From contig CM060734.1 in NCBI GenBank assembly GCA_030704615.1, positions 4,650,001-4,714,000 of the forward strand: a stretch of DNA of 64,000 nucleotides. Direction: 5' to 3'. A model generated the notes under the pieces. It was not told where the DNA came from and ran no database searches. It saw only the letters and a program-made list of their open reading frames with translations. Source of the DNA: Takakia lepidozioides (lineage: Eukaryota > Streptophyta > Takakiopsida > Takakiales > Takakiaceae). How positions within the stretch are numbered: the stretch's first letter is position 1; the number at the start of each line of letters is the position of its first letter. Of this stretch, positions 12,105 to 22,088 are shown piece by piece. The translations under genes were made by a program, and so were the position numbers.

Positions 12105-12893
12105 CTACCAAGCCCGTATACATGCAAATTGTGTTTCTGCATCATCCAAGGTGGGAGCACGCTTCCACGCAAGACACATGGAACGGTGCTCCTCTCTGAA
12201 TTCTAGCGCCACGAGCCTGGTTGTGTACTGTGACAAGCTCTGCAAAAAATGGAACCCACAAGATCTCTCCTTGCCTTCCATTGGAACATTGGGGTCTTCC
12301 CCGTACACCCTTCGGATGGCAACCCAATTTGCTTGTGCGTTGTCCGCCATGAAACCACGGAAATTGGGCGGGGGCAATCCCGCCCTGCCCATCTGTTTGT
12401 TTATTCCCTGCCAAAGAAGCATCTCCGATTGTGTGTCCTCCCATTTCATCTCACAAATAACAACTGTCATTAGCATCCTGCAGTGGGGGTCGTAGACATG
12501 TGCACCCATTGTCACCCACTGGTGATTTGTAATTCGCTTGATATGGTGGAAGACCCAGCTGTTTGACAAGTCCCCACTCGTCATCGAGTGGACCAGTTCC
12601 ACGCCGCTGCCAGGCCTACACGTTGACATTTTGAATACAAAACAACAATCTGCCTCAGTCCCTTGTCTTGGAAACCTACTTCCATGAATGTAGTCATATC
12701 CACATTGTCACTTTACCTCCAGAATGGAGTGCATATCCGAGCCTCGCCCAATTCTCTGTTTGTAGGAGACAATGTGGTTTCGGACATTCGGTGAACAGAC
12801 GTGGGTCACTGACTCCAGCAAGGCCTCCATTTCCTTCTCATCGAGAGGGACTCTGTCGGAGCCATCTTCCGACATAATTCTGGCCAATGCCAT
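12105..12893 (-). CDS. MULE transposase catalytic core, copy 1
   Basis: Reads 'MALARIMSEDGSDRVPLDEK' at 12893, then TGA at 12708-12710, then an open frame to 12105. Core motifs: 'VTMGAHVYDPHCRMLM' (first Asp region), 'FRGFMADNAQANWVAIRRVY' (second Asp, compare xxDxxxAxxxAI), 'CGFHFLQSL' (C-x2-H-like) and 'FREEHRSMCLAWKRAP'. The spacing fits the MULE DDE fold; the final Glu is not pinned down. Comparison with 62273-62857 shows the copy-1 stop is CGA in copy 2, so this protein could not be made without readthrough. Confidence 0.65.
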
Positions 12894-15499
12894 CTTATGG
12901 GCGGCCTGCAGCTGTATCTATTTGGGTTTGGCACCAGGTCTCAACTTAACCTCCTCCTGAATGAGCTGCTCTGCCTCCTGGGCAGCCTCTCGTGAGTTCC
13001 CCCTCGCCAATTTGTGACAATGCACACCAACGTGTATGCAAGGTCGTGTGAGGTCAGGGAAATGGTGCAACACATAGAACTGCTTGGCATTACAAACAGA
13101 CAGGCAATGTGGTGGTTCTTTGCAATGCGCAAACTTAAATGTGGAGTTTGGAACCTTTTCCTGAGCTTGAAATGGTTGATGAGCTGTGGCTGTCCAATCC
13201 GTCTCGTTCCTGTGACCTCTGGATTTAAAGTGGAAGCAAGTTGAGGAGAAACACCGCAGCGCGCCCACACACACAACGTAGCGCACCCGTACACCATCGA
13301 GCATCTTCATGCTGGTGGTTTTGGTGACGCATCAAGGATGACTGTCATGTTTCCTATCCATATCTGTCAACATTCCCGACGCCCTCGAATAGTCCGTTCG
13401 AGGAGGGAACTCAAAGAAGATATTGACCTCGACGTCTGCAGGAAGGCATGTCACGGATTTAATTGTGAACTTGCTGTAGTCCAGCCCAGCCAGCTCGGAG
13501 CGGTCTCCCTCCGTCTGAAGCCCTCGCAATATATCAAGAATGGATCGAGTTCCTGAGCTCGTGCTGGGAATATGACTCCCTCGTCCGCTGATGTCCATTG
13601 AGGACTTGCCTGATCTCCAGGATGATCTTGGAACTTCCATGACCTCGTCGGAGTCGGACACGTTGTGAACAACCCGGTTCTCGCTCATCTTCATTGATGG
13701 GATCGGCTGTGGATTAACTTCGTTGCGGATTTCTCTCTTTTGAGGTACCAACTCTCTGATTCGCGGATTGTTTTGTGGAAGGCGGCAGGATAGAAGGCGC
13801 ATTTGGCGGGCAAATGAAGTCCCCAACAGCCCTGTATATGACGCTCTCCGATGGTGGAACTCGCCATTCCCTGCCGTCACCAAAATCATCGTGGAGCACA
13901 ACAATACTTTCGAATACAACTCCATTTGAATCCTTCATTTCCTCCTCCAGGAATACTGACTCCGGTTTTCAGGTGGTATCGAACGCAGAGATATTTCTCC
14001 ATCACCCGACAGATCTCCCCTCTGCACGGAAATGTAGCTCTATGCTCGTGAGGTGGGCAAGTTTTTTTGCCATGGGAGATGTGCACACAAGACTGCCAGG
14101 ATGACGTTCGGGCAAGCGCCCTGGGAGAAGGGGGGATACAGCGAGGTAAAGCAATGCAGGGCCGATCTTTCCGAGCGACGAAGCATATTCACGAATCCGG
14201 CGAGCCCACTCTCCCAAAAATCCACTGTCAGAGTGTTGATGAACCTTGTCTCCGGAATGCGGCCCTTGACCTTTGCGCAATAACTGCCAATGGTATGCAG
14301 TCAAAAGGCTGGAGACCTGTGCAGGTGCGCTGCGCAAACCAATAATTGTGGCGTCTGACGAGAAGCGTGGGGGGCGAGCGTGCAAGCACCTTCCCCATGG
14401 ATAGAGGGTATTCACAGGGGTGGCATTCCAGTGGGTCTGATTGCAAGCTTGAGTGCTAGACCCTCGCAGCCAAAAATCAACATTCAAAATGCAACATTGC
14501 ACAAAAAGTGGAACTTTGGTTCAAAGGAAAAAAATTATTAATAATGAACTGTGAGAAGTATGCATGCCCCCACAAGCTGAGGTTAGCCAAAAGTATGCAT
14601 GCAATCCATGCTCAGCTAAGTTGGAAATTTGCTCCCATGTTGCACTGTTCTCACCAAGAATCTGGAACCTCGATTGGCCTCTCAACAAGCTCATGACTGA
14701 CAAGGTGTCGTCGGTAGGTGAAGACAATGGATGCAGCCCGCTCCCCTTTGGTGTAGTGGACAACGGTGTCATGTCCTCCGATATATGCACCATCGTAAAT
14801 GGAGATCTTTGATGTGGAGATTCTATGTCCATAGGACTCATCCTCGTAGCTTATGAGAATGTCCACATAGACTACCTCTCAGGCATGTACGTACACCCGA
14901 TGCAATCCTCGTAGGCCCACTGGCAGCACCTCCAATGATACAGGAAGGCCGTGCGGCTTTTGGGGATGTTCCATGCAGGCGGATACTGCATATCAACGAT
15001 TCGCAGGCAGGAAAGCCGCGCAAGCCCGTCCCCGCGAGGCTGATCATGGAAGCTAGGAAGGTACTCAAGAGCGGACAGGTGGACCCTCCTCTGCTGAGAG
15101 TGGTCTATCCAATCCTGTAGGAATATGAAAATGTCCCCTGACTTGGGCGAGAAGTCCCACGGGGTGAGATGCTTGTTAGGGCAATTGTTGGGATCCCGGC
15201 ACGCCATTGCCGAGTATTCAAAGGGCTGCCAGGAAGCATAGAGGGTGCGCAGGGAAGTGGGAGTGTGGGAGGAGAGGAAGTGAGAGGAGCTCGGAGCGAG
15301 GAACTCGGAGCGAGGAACTGGTGTTGATGTCTCGGTTCGAAACGCAGCGGGTGACGTGGGAATTTGGACAAGTGGCAAATAAAAGCGCAGCATTTAATAT
15401 GCCCGTACCCGAGAATGAGGCGCAACATTTACTTCATGGTCGGCTCCATAAAACCGCTCATCCTGCGAAAAACCTCCAGGGTAGGAGATGGCGCCAACA

Positions 15500-16780
15500 T
15501 GTTCATCCAAGTCCATCCCAAGATAGAAAAACGGCGCCAAATTTCCATGCGTGTGGGCTCTCATGGAGTCGAGTTGGGGGGAGAGGGCTCCACGTGGATG
15601 CCAGAGTTCATCCCCCGGATGGAAAAATGGCGCCGAATTTCCATCCGAGGGGGCTGGGATGAAGTCGTCTCGGGGGGAGAGGCCGACACGTGGCTGCCAC
15701 AGATCATCCCACGGATGGAAAAATGGCGCCAAATTTCCATCCGAGGGGGCTGGGATGAAGTCGTCTCGGGGGGAGAGGCCGACACGGGGCTGCCAGAGTT
15801 CATCCCACGGATGGAAAAATGGCGCCGAAGTTCCATCCGAGGGGGCTGGGATGAAGTCGTCTCGGGGGGAGAGGCCGAAAGGGGGTTGCCAAAGTTCATC
15901 CCCCGGATGGAAAAATGGCGCCGAAGTTCCATCCGAGGGGGCTGGGATGAAGTCGTCTCGGGGGGAGAGGCCGACAGGGGGTTGCCAGAGTTCATCCCCT
16001 GGATGGGAAAATGGCGCCGAATTTCCATCCAAGGGGGCTGGGATGAAGTCGTCTCGGGGGGAGAGGCCGACACGGGGCTGCCAGAGTTCATCCCCGGATG
16101 GAAAAATGGCGCCGAATTTCCATCCAAGGGGGCTGGGATGAAGTCGTCTTGGGGGGAGAGGCCTCCACGTGGATGCCAGAGTTCATCCCCCGGATGGAAA
16201 AATGGCGTTGAATTTCCATCCGAGGGGGCTGGGATGAAGTCGTCTCGGGGGGAGAGGCCGACATGGGGCTGCCAGAGTTCATCGCTAATGATCCAGGTAA
16301 GCAATTGAGATCCATTGCTTGCCCCAACACCTGACGATGGGATGATGGAAAAATGGCGCCGAATTTCCATCTGAGGGGGCTGGGATGAAGTCGTCTCGGG
16401 GGGAGAGGCCTCCACGTGGATGCCAGAGTTCATCCCCCGGATGGAAAAATGGCGTCGAATTTCCATCCGAGGGGGCTGGGATGAAGTCGTCTTGGGGGGG
16501 GAGGCCTCCATGTGGATGCCAGAGTTCATCCCCCGGATGGAAAAATGGCGCCGAATTTCCATCCGAGGGGGCTGGGATGAAGTGGTCTCGGGGGGAGAGG
16601 CCGACACGTGGCTGCCAGAGTCCATCCCCCGGATGGAAAAACGGCGCCGAATTTCCATCCGAGTGGTCTAGGATGAAGTCGTCTCGGTGGGGGAGGCCGA
16701 CACGTGGCTGCCACAGATCATCCCACGGATGGAAAAATGGCACCGAATTTCCATCCGAGTGGGCTCAGATGGAGCCGTCT
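15500..16780. repeat. 96-bp tandem array 1, hairpin core in forward orientation
   Basis: About 13 units. The conserved GGATGGAAA starts at 15617, 15713, 15809, 15905, 16001, 16096, 16192, then (after an insertion) about 16342, 16439, 16535, 16631 and 16727: an almost exact 96-bp period. Each unit has a core AATGGCGCCGAATTT between inverted arms GGATGGAAA / TTTCCATCC, extended by weaker pairing of TTCATCCC with GGGATGAA. As 96 is a multiple of three, the array is open in several frames on both strands, giving long spurious ORFs. Confidence 0.95.
16284..16338 (-). other. Fragment of the DNMT retroelement inside the 96-bp array
   Basis: 16288-16336 matches 39650-39700 (DNMT retroelement B) and, reversed, 29127-29177 (element A), with about three differences over ~47 bp. 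In the element this codes for 'VLGQAMDLNC', motif X at the C end of the methyltransferase. It interrupts one 96-bp unit, after which the array resumes with a slightly disturbed 'gatgatgg'. It looks like filler captured during break repair or gene conversion. Confidence 0.85.
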
Positions 16781-16899
16781 TCAACCATTTTCAGTTGTTA
16801 CTTCACTTTTTTCGAGTTTTTTTGTATAATACGACCCTGAACATACGGTTTTCTCCCTTCGGACCACTTTTTGTGTACATTATCCCTACAAATTTCATC

Positions 16900-17480
16900 C
16901 GTTGGATAGAAATTCGGCGCTGTTTTTCCATCCAAGGGCGCTCCAACTTATCCTGAGGATGGAAATTCGGCGCCGGTTTTCCATCAAAGCGCCTGTGCTT
17001 GACTACGTCTCGGTCGGAGGGAGGGCCACGTGGCGCTCCTACTTCATCCGCCGGATGGAAATTCGGCGCCATTTTTCCATCCAGGGGATTGTGGATGAGG
17101 ACGTCTCGGGGGGAGGGAGTGCCAGCTGGCACTCGGTCTTCATCCACTGGATGGAATTCGGCGCCGTTTTTCCATCCAAGGGATTCTGGATGAGGACGTC
17201 TCGGGGGGAGGGAGTGCCACTTGGCGCTCTTCTTCATCCACCGGATGGAAATTCAGTGCCGCTTTTCCATCCAATGACTTGTGGATGATGCCGTCAGGGG
17301 CGGAGCGAGCTCGACGTGGCGCTCCGACTTCATCCGCCGGATGCAAATTCGGTGCCGTTTTTCCATCCAAGGGATTCTGAATGAGGACGTCTCGGGGGGA
17401 GGGAGTGCCAGTTGGCGCTCCGACTTCATCCGTTGGATGGAAATTCGGCGTTGTTTTTCCATCCAGCGGGCTGTCGATGA
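16900..17480. repeat. 96-bp tandem array 2, hairpin core inverted
   Basis: GGATGGAAATTCGGCGCC-type cores start at 16957, 17053, 17149, 17243, 17339 and 17435, again a 96-bp period. The core AAATTCGGCGCCATTTTT is the exact reverse complement of the array-1 core, while the spacers (for example 'gaggacgtctcggggggagg') keep the array-1 polarity. About 120 bp of unrelated AT-rich sequence separates the two arrays. Confidence 0.9.
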
Positions 17481-18627
17481 AGTCTCGGGTGGAAGTTGGG
17501 ACAGGTGGTGGCGGGGGGCCGAGCTCCATACCTATGACATTGAAGGGCGCTAGCCAGCATTCATTGTCCGCAGCCGTTGGTTTTGAACAGGACGTTCCGC
17601 ACGGATTCCGCGTTGCCTTCTCGGATACGCATGGAACCCCTGACGTGACAGGTGGATGAAGTTCCACTCGAGGCCTGTACGCACGCATTCTGCAGGAGAT
17701 TTTTCTGTTACTCGGACTTATGCCACGTGGAGTAGGTCCTGGCTCTCCTGAGAGAAACCCCACATCCAGACCGCGGCGCAAACTCAAACCTTTGTACTAC
17801 GGGCCGCGTCCAACGTCTTGCATGGCCAAACTGAAGCTCCAGCATGAGATCCCCTTGTCTTGCTCACAGCCCGCGCCAACTGAAGCCGAGCACTCTCAGG
17901 CGAGCCCCTGCTTCCTCCTCTCTATGTAGCATGTGCGGTCGTCTGATTGGCTTTGTTTTGTTTGTTTTGGCATCCTTCTGCGTGTGCTTCTGCATGTGTT
18001 TTTAAGCCTTCACTTGGTTTTGCTTTCATGGTTGTTCCATGCCACTCCCTACTCTGCCTCTCACGACTGTGGCTCGTTTGGCGATTGTGGCGCTCTTGTT
18101 GGGGATGATAGAGTGAAGACAAGCTCGACACGGTGGTGGTATCGTCGACAGCTCCAACTCCTCGAGCACTCACTCCAAAAGCAACTACTCATCGACCGCA
18201 GTCCGATAGTCATCGGAACCAGTCTGCAGACCACGTGCTTCGTATTTTCGGGTCGCCAAAGCGGGGGCGTGAGGGCACACAGGAACTAGGTCCTTTTGCT
18301 GGTGGACGGGAGGCCCTAGAGCGGGAGTACGCCCGAATAGGCATTCGGGAGGTTGGTGCAGCCAGCATGGCAGGTGCAGGGCGTCGCATGAGGACAGCAG
18401 ATCCGCCAATCCAGGAAGCTGATGCACGTGCACGAGGGCTCGCCCATGCAAAGAAGAAGAAGAAAGCCAAGCACATGCAATCCCCGGCGAGAGAGCCATC
18501 ATAGGCTGCAGAGGGGGTCTGAACAGAACACCCACCAAGGCGCATGAGAGTGTGAGTTCCCCGCAATCAAAGGTGGTCGTCCTGGAGGCCTCCCCTGCCG
18601 CTACGCCTAGTAAGAAACAGAAGGCCC

Positions 18628-20574
18628 ATGAGAGGGCAAAAGAGAGGGCAAGAGGAACTTCCGGCGGTGAATGAGGGAGTTGAGGACGACGAGAGGGACC
18701 TTTCTGACCAGGATGACATCCTCTCGGAGATCCCCAAACCCCAAACCTGGAGCATACAGGCTGGATTTGGTGGTCCTGGTGGGCTGCCGGAGAACCCCCC
18801 TGCAGCAAACGTCATGTCGAAGGCCAATATGAAGTTGGCCGCTGCCAAGATGTTGGAGGCAACCCATAGCAACATTGGCAGGGTCCGAGGCATGGTCTAC
18901 CCGACAAAGCTTCGGATTCCTCTCTGCCGCTTGGTATCATTGCAGGTGGTCAGACCTGCCCTCCCAGGCGATATCAACAAGCTGAAATCCTCTTTCCGGG
19001 ACGGATATCGAATGGGGTCTGCCGCGTTTTATGTCTCGATTGAAGAACGACCACGGAGCTTCTCGTGCCCACACTTTTGAGGAAGTGGACAAATAGGGTC
19101 CCCATTGGCAAAGGCGAAATGAGGAGTTTGAGAGATTGATTGCTACTGATCCTATTTTCCAGCACTTGTCCGGGAAGATGTTTCATGTGTGGGACGGCAA
19201 CCATCGCCTCCTGGCATGGATGGAGCACATAGCCCAAGCCCACCCCAATGACCTAGATTGGCATTACGCCGTGGAGTGTGTTGTGCTAAAGGTTGCGGGG
19301 CCAAAGGATCGCAGTCTTCTCAAAGCTACTATGGCAGACATCAACTCGTAAGTTGCAATGCCTCTTGCACTGGAACTTTGAATTTGAAACACTCATTTCA
19401 TTGCCAATCGTCATATTTGTTGCAAATTCTCATTTCAGTATCATTTAATGGAAATGTGGCATTGCAGGGTGAATGAGAATGCCTTCATTGCCACCAACTT
19501 GTCCCTCATGCTCTTCCAAGTGAAGGATGTCGGGAAGCAGGGGGTGCAAGAGTTTGCCAATTCGCTCAGTATCGACCTCCTGCGCAAGTCGGAGGCAAAG
19601 GAGGACAGAACCTGGTATGAGCATGGACGCCATGGTGGACTACATATTTCAGGTACTGCGATATGCTCTCTTCTTTTGTTGACGTAATCAGTCTTTGCTC
19701 CCCCAATCGAAGAAAAAGTGTGGACCAAGATTTCTAATCTTATGTGCGCATTGTTGACAGACAAAAATTGAGCAGGATTTGGCACATGCGAGGAGGTTCT
19801 ACATGGAGTCAGAGGAGAAGAAACTAACCCTCCTGGCACTGGAATTGTATCTCAAAGCTGCGGAGGCGAAGGCTCGCATCAAGTACAAGTCGCGGATGGT
19901 GAAGTATGTGGCCATTGCTGATCCCGCCCTTGGTGCCGACTTTCTGGTGGAGGTGGGGAAGCACTACTCCTGCGTTCTTAAGCCCACGATGACACTGGAG
20001 AAGCTGCATTGTCTAGCCACAACCTGTGTGGATGCAACAGAGAATGTGATACATTCTTAACCAAATTCTCTTGTGGCAACAATCCGTTTTCATGGTGTCT
20101 TGCGCTTACTAATATGCACGCTGGTTGGACAGACCCGGTGGCTCCAAATCTAGAATGGGTCCCAGAGTACACGGGACATGTGGGGCTTCCCAAAACCCGA
20201 CAAATTGTCCAACCCCACATTCGACATGTGGATGAGCCGCATGACATGGTGGTTTCAGGTACTTTCCCACGCTTCATTTGGCGCTTCTACTCTTGTATCG
20301 GGTGGATTTCCTATATTTCTTGAGGAATGTTGTCTGATGGAGAATCTCCGCAGGTGACAACGAATGCGTAAGAGCAGCTTGACACCCACGCACATCAGTT
20401 GAAGCTGGAGATTGCAGGAGAAGCAGAGAGCCTCCGCGACTATGTGACGAGGTACTTTCTGCTGTACAAAACCGACTTGTTCTTTCGAGAGATACCGCAT
20501 GCCTGGAGGAGCCACGAGTTCACCGACCAGCCGAACGCAGATAAAGCGGCAATGCGCCTTCTGTACAGGTAAAT
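18628..20574 (+). CDS. Multi-exon gene with ParB-like domain (probably decayed)
   Basis: Coding blocks: 18628-19080, 19136-19347, 19468-19652, 19761-20060, about 20110-20258 and 20354-20572. The first two read like a ParB/sulfiredoxin-type fold: 'LRIPLCRLVSLQVVRPALPG' with 'INKLKSSFRDGYRMG', then 'FHVWDGNHRLLAWMEHI' (D-G-N-H-R, compare the ParB GxxR box). Intron 19348-19467 (GTAAGT...TTGCAG) joins 'ADINS' to 'VNENAF' in frame. Intron 19653-19760 has good GT/AG sites but leaves a frame conflict, and a frameshift is needed near 19080-19136, so it is likely broken. The last blocks carry 'YFLLYKTDLFFREIPHAW'. Function unknown; ParB-like domains bind or cut DNA, or bind CTP. A basic, Lys-rich open frame (18133-18504) lies upstream. 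Confidence 0.45.
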
Positions 20575-20665
20575 ATGTTGTGCTCCTCTTTGATCCGTGG
20601 CCATTGTAGTCCCTAGAGTTCCTGGATGTAAAACGCCTAATGTGGGGCAGACAATTCGTTGTGAA

Positions 20666-20762
20666 GAAATGGCTAAGTCCCTGGGGTGGCTGCCCCCGAG
20701 ACTGGGAAAATGGCGCCAAATTTCCAGTCTCGGTGGAAGCCACCCCAGGGACTAGCCATTTC
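20666..20762. repeat. 97-bp near-perfect palindrome centred on GGCGCC
   Basis: GAAATGGCTAAGTCCC...GGGACTAGCCATTTC with GGGGTGGCTGCC pairing with GGAAGCCACCCC, and CCGAGACTGG pairing with CCAGTCTCGG; the centre is AATGGCGCCAAATTT. A second partial unit (20775-20880) carries AAATTCGACGCCATTT and AATGGCGCCGAATTT. This is the same core as the 96-bp arrays but with fully symmetric arms. Confidence 0.9.
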
Positions 20763-20884
20763 GAAGCCCCGAATCTGGAAATTCGACGCCATTTTCCCAG
20801 CTTGGGGCCCAAAATGGCTAAGTCCAATGAGGGGCTCGCCCCGATACGGGAAAAATGGCGCCGAATTTTTGGGGCAATCTGGAA

Positions 20885-21790
20885 ATAATTAACAGAGATG
20901 TCCCTACCCCCTTTGTTATCCTTGTTGTGGTGATGTATGTATTGCTTGGCTGAATCATAAAAAGTGATTTACAGCCCGCAACAATTATTAAGGATGTTGG
21001 GGCAACACTTTACCAGTGTTACTCCCTCCCTTATGAGGGTTGTCAGAGTTATTCCTTGCCAAACCATGGCCTTCTGCTACAGTTTATAGGCATTGTTGAA
21101 TTGGGATGATAAGGCATCAATACCTGATCCCTTTGTACAAGCTGTATTATATACCAGTTTAAATGAATACTGACATGAAGGGTTATATAAATCTGAGGTA
21201 CCCCAAACATGAACTCTAACCAGCATGATACCCATGGGGTTTTATTAAGTTCAATGGGATCCTGCCTATGGACACTAGCCTTGAAGGTATTAGGGAAAAC
21301 TAGAATGATTATGCCAGTGATGTTTCCTTCCCTTCTGAGGGCTGTCTACGTGGTTTTGATTCAGGAGCCTAAAAACAAGCATAATACCATGTGAAGTTAC
21401 TATGAACACTTGAATTCCAGCCCTGGAAATGACTTGTAATGGCTCTTTCCTTGTTTAGGGCTTTCAGCTTGGCTCTGTTTTTTAAGGCTTAGAAACCAGA
21501 ATAACACCTTTGTGGTGATTTTTGGGAACACCTGAATTACAGCTCATTGTCACCAGACAAGGTTTGACATGTTACACAGTATGGTACCAGCTGTTTATAT
21601 AATAAAATCTTGCAATTATATGGATGCATGATATGGATGAGAGCCCACCATCCCACCCTTACCTGGTGTTGCTTTGATTCTTGTAAATGTTGAATCATTA
21701 TGGTAACATGCCCTATGGTTTTCTATAAAACAATGTCATACAATCCATGTGATGTATGAAAGAAATCCTGGATTTTTCAGTTTGATGGTT
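20885..21790. other. Non-coding stretch
   Basis: AT-rich sequence with weakly repeated sentences such as 'ccttccttatgagggctgtc' variants (near 21025, 21330 and 21450) and 'aacaccttgggtgattt', suggesting an old ~150-bp tandem repeat. No gene recognised. Confidence 0.35.
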
Positions 21791-21791
21791 G

Positions 21792-22088
21792 ATGGATGGT
21801 GCCACTGTAAAGTGGCTGACATGTCTCTTCTTTTATTGACAAAGACCGTAGGGGTCTTGTCCTTGTTTTGTCTTGACATGACAAATTTATCTTCCTTCTC
21901 TCTTTTTAACTTTTTCTGCCCCCTCTCTGAGCTCTCCCTCTCTGTTTTGATTTTTTTTGTGAGCAGTACAAAAGAGAGGGAAGATACTTTTTGTCATGTC
22001 AAGACAAAGACAGGACCCCTAGGGTTGTTGTCATGAAGAAAAAGAATAATCAGACATATCAGCCACTTAACAGTGGCACCATCCATTA
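21792..22088. repeat. Foldback repeat with ~110-bp inverted arms
   Basis: Left arm from 'atggatggtgccactg' through 'gacatgtctcttc', 'ggggtcttgtcc' and 'gtcttgacatgacaaat'. Right arm reads the reverse from 'ttgtcatgtcaagacaaaga' through 'caggacccctag' to 'cagtggcaccatccat'. The spacer (about 21908-21966) holds a smaller hairpin, CCCTCTCTGTTTTG with CAAAAGAGAGGG. Resembles a foldback or MITE-like non-autonomous element; no TSD identified. A half copy lies at 8060-8210. Confidence 0.8.

Larger units (their letters stand above)
10504..15207 (-). mobile_element. MULE-type transposase gene, copy 1 (multi-exon, decayed)
   Basis: Minus-strand coding blocks line up as one gene. Start region: ATG at 15205-15207, reading 'MACRDPNNCPNKHLTPWDFS'. 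Further blocks: 13332-13925 (Ser/Arg-rich linker), 12918-13310 (Cys/His-rich, 'FAHCKEPPHC' and 'CIHVGVHCHKLA'), 12105-12893 (DDE core) and 10504-10950 (SWIM-like end). A DDE core followed by a SWIM finger is the usual MULE plan; the enzyme cuts and pastes DNA in the nucleus. A closely similar copy lies at 61478-64000. Copy 1 has TGA at 12708-12710 where copy 2 has CGA. Exon boundaries are not resolved, and no terminal inverted repeats were found. Confidence 0.65.

Noticed and set aside
15364-16658. Very long open frames on both strands (up to ~365 codons)
   Set aside because: They are the 96-bp satellite read through; 96 is a multiple of three, so any frame without a stop in one unit stays open. 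No protein domain is present.
15500-17480. Regularly spaced repeats as a CRISPR array
   Set aside because: Units are 96 bp and near identical throughout, with no unique spacers, and the context is a eukaryotic nuclear genome.
9673-17500. Terminal inverted repeats of the MULE
   Set aside because: The start 'gaggttagctatttcatgag' has no inverted partner near 17.5 kb or 20.9 kb, so MULE borders cannot be stated.
18185-18808. Minus-strand 207-codon frame
   Set aside because: Lies opposite the coding blocks of the ParB-like gene and has no recognisable domain; composition fits a shadow frame.
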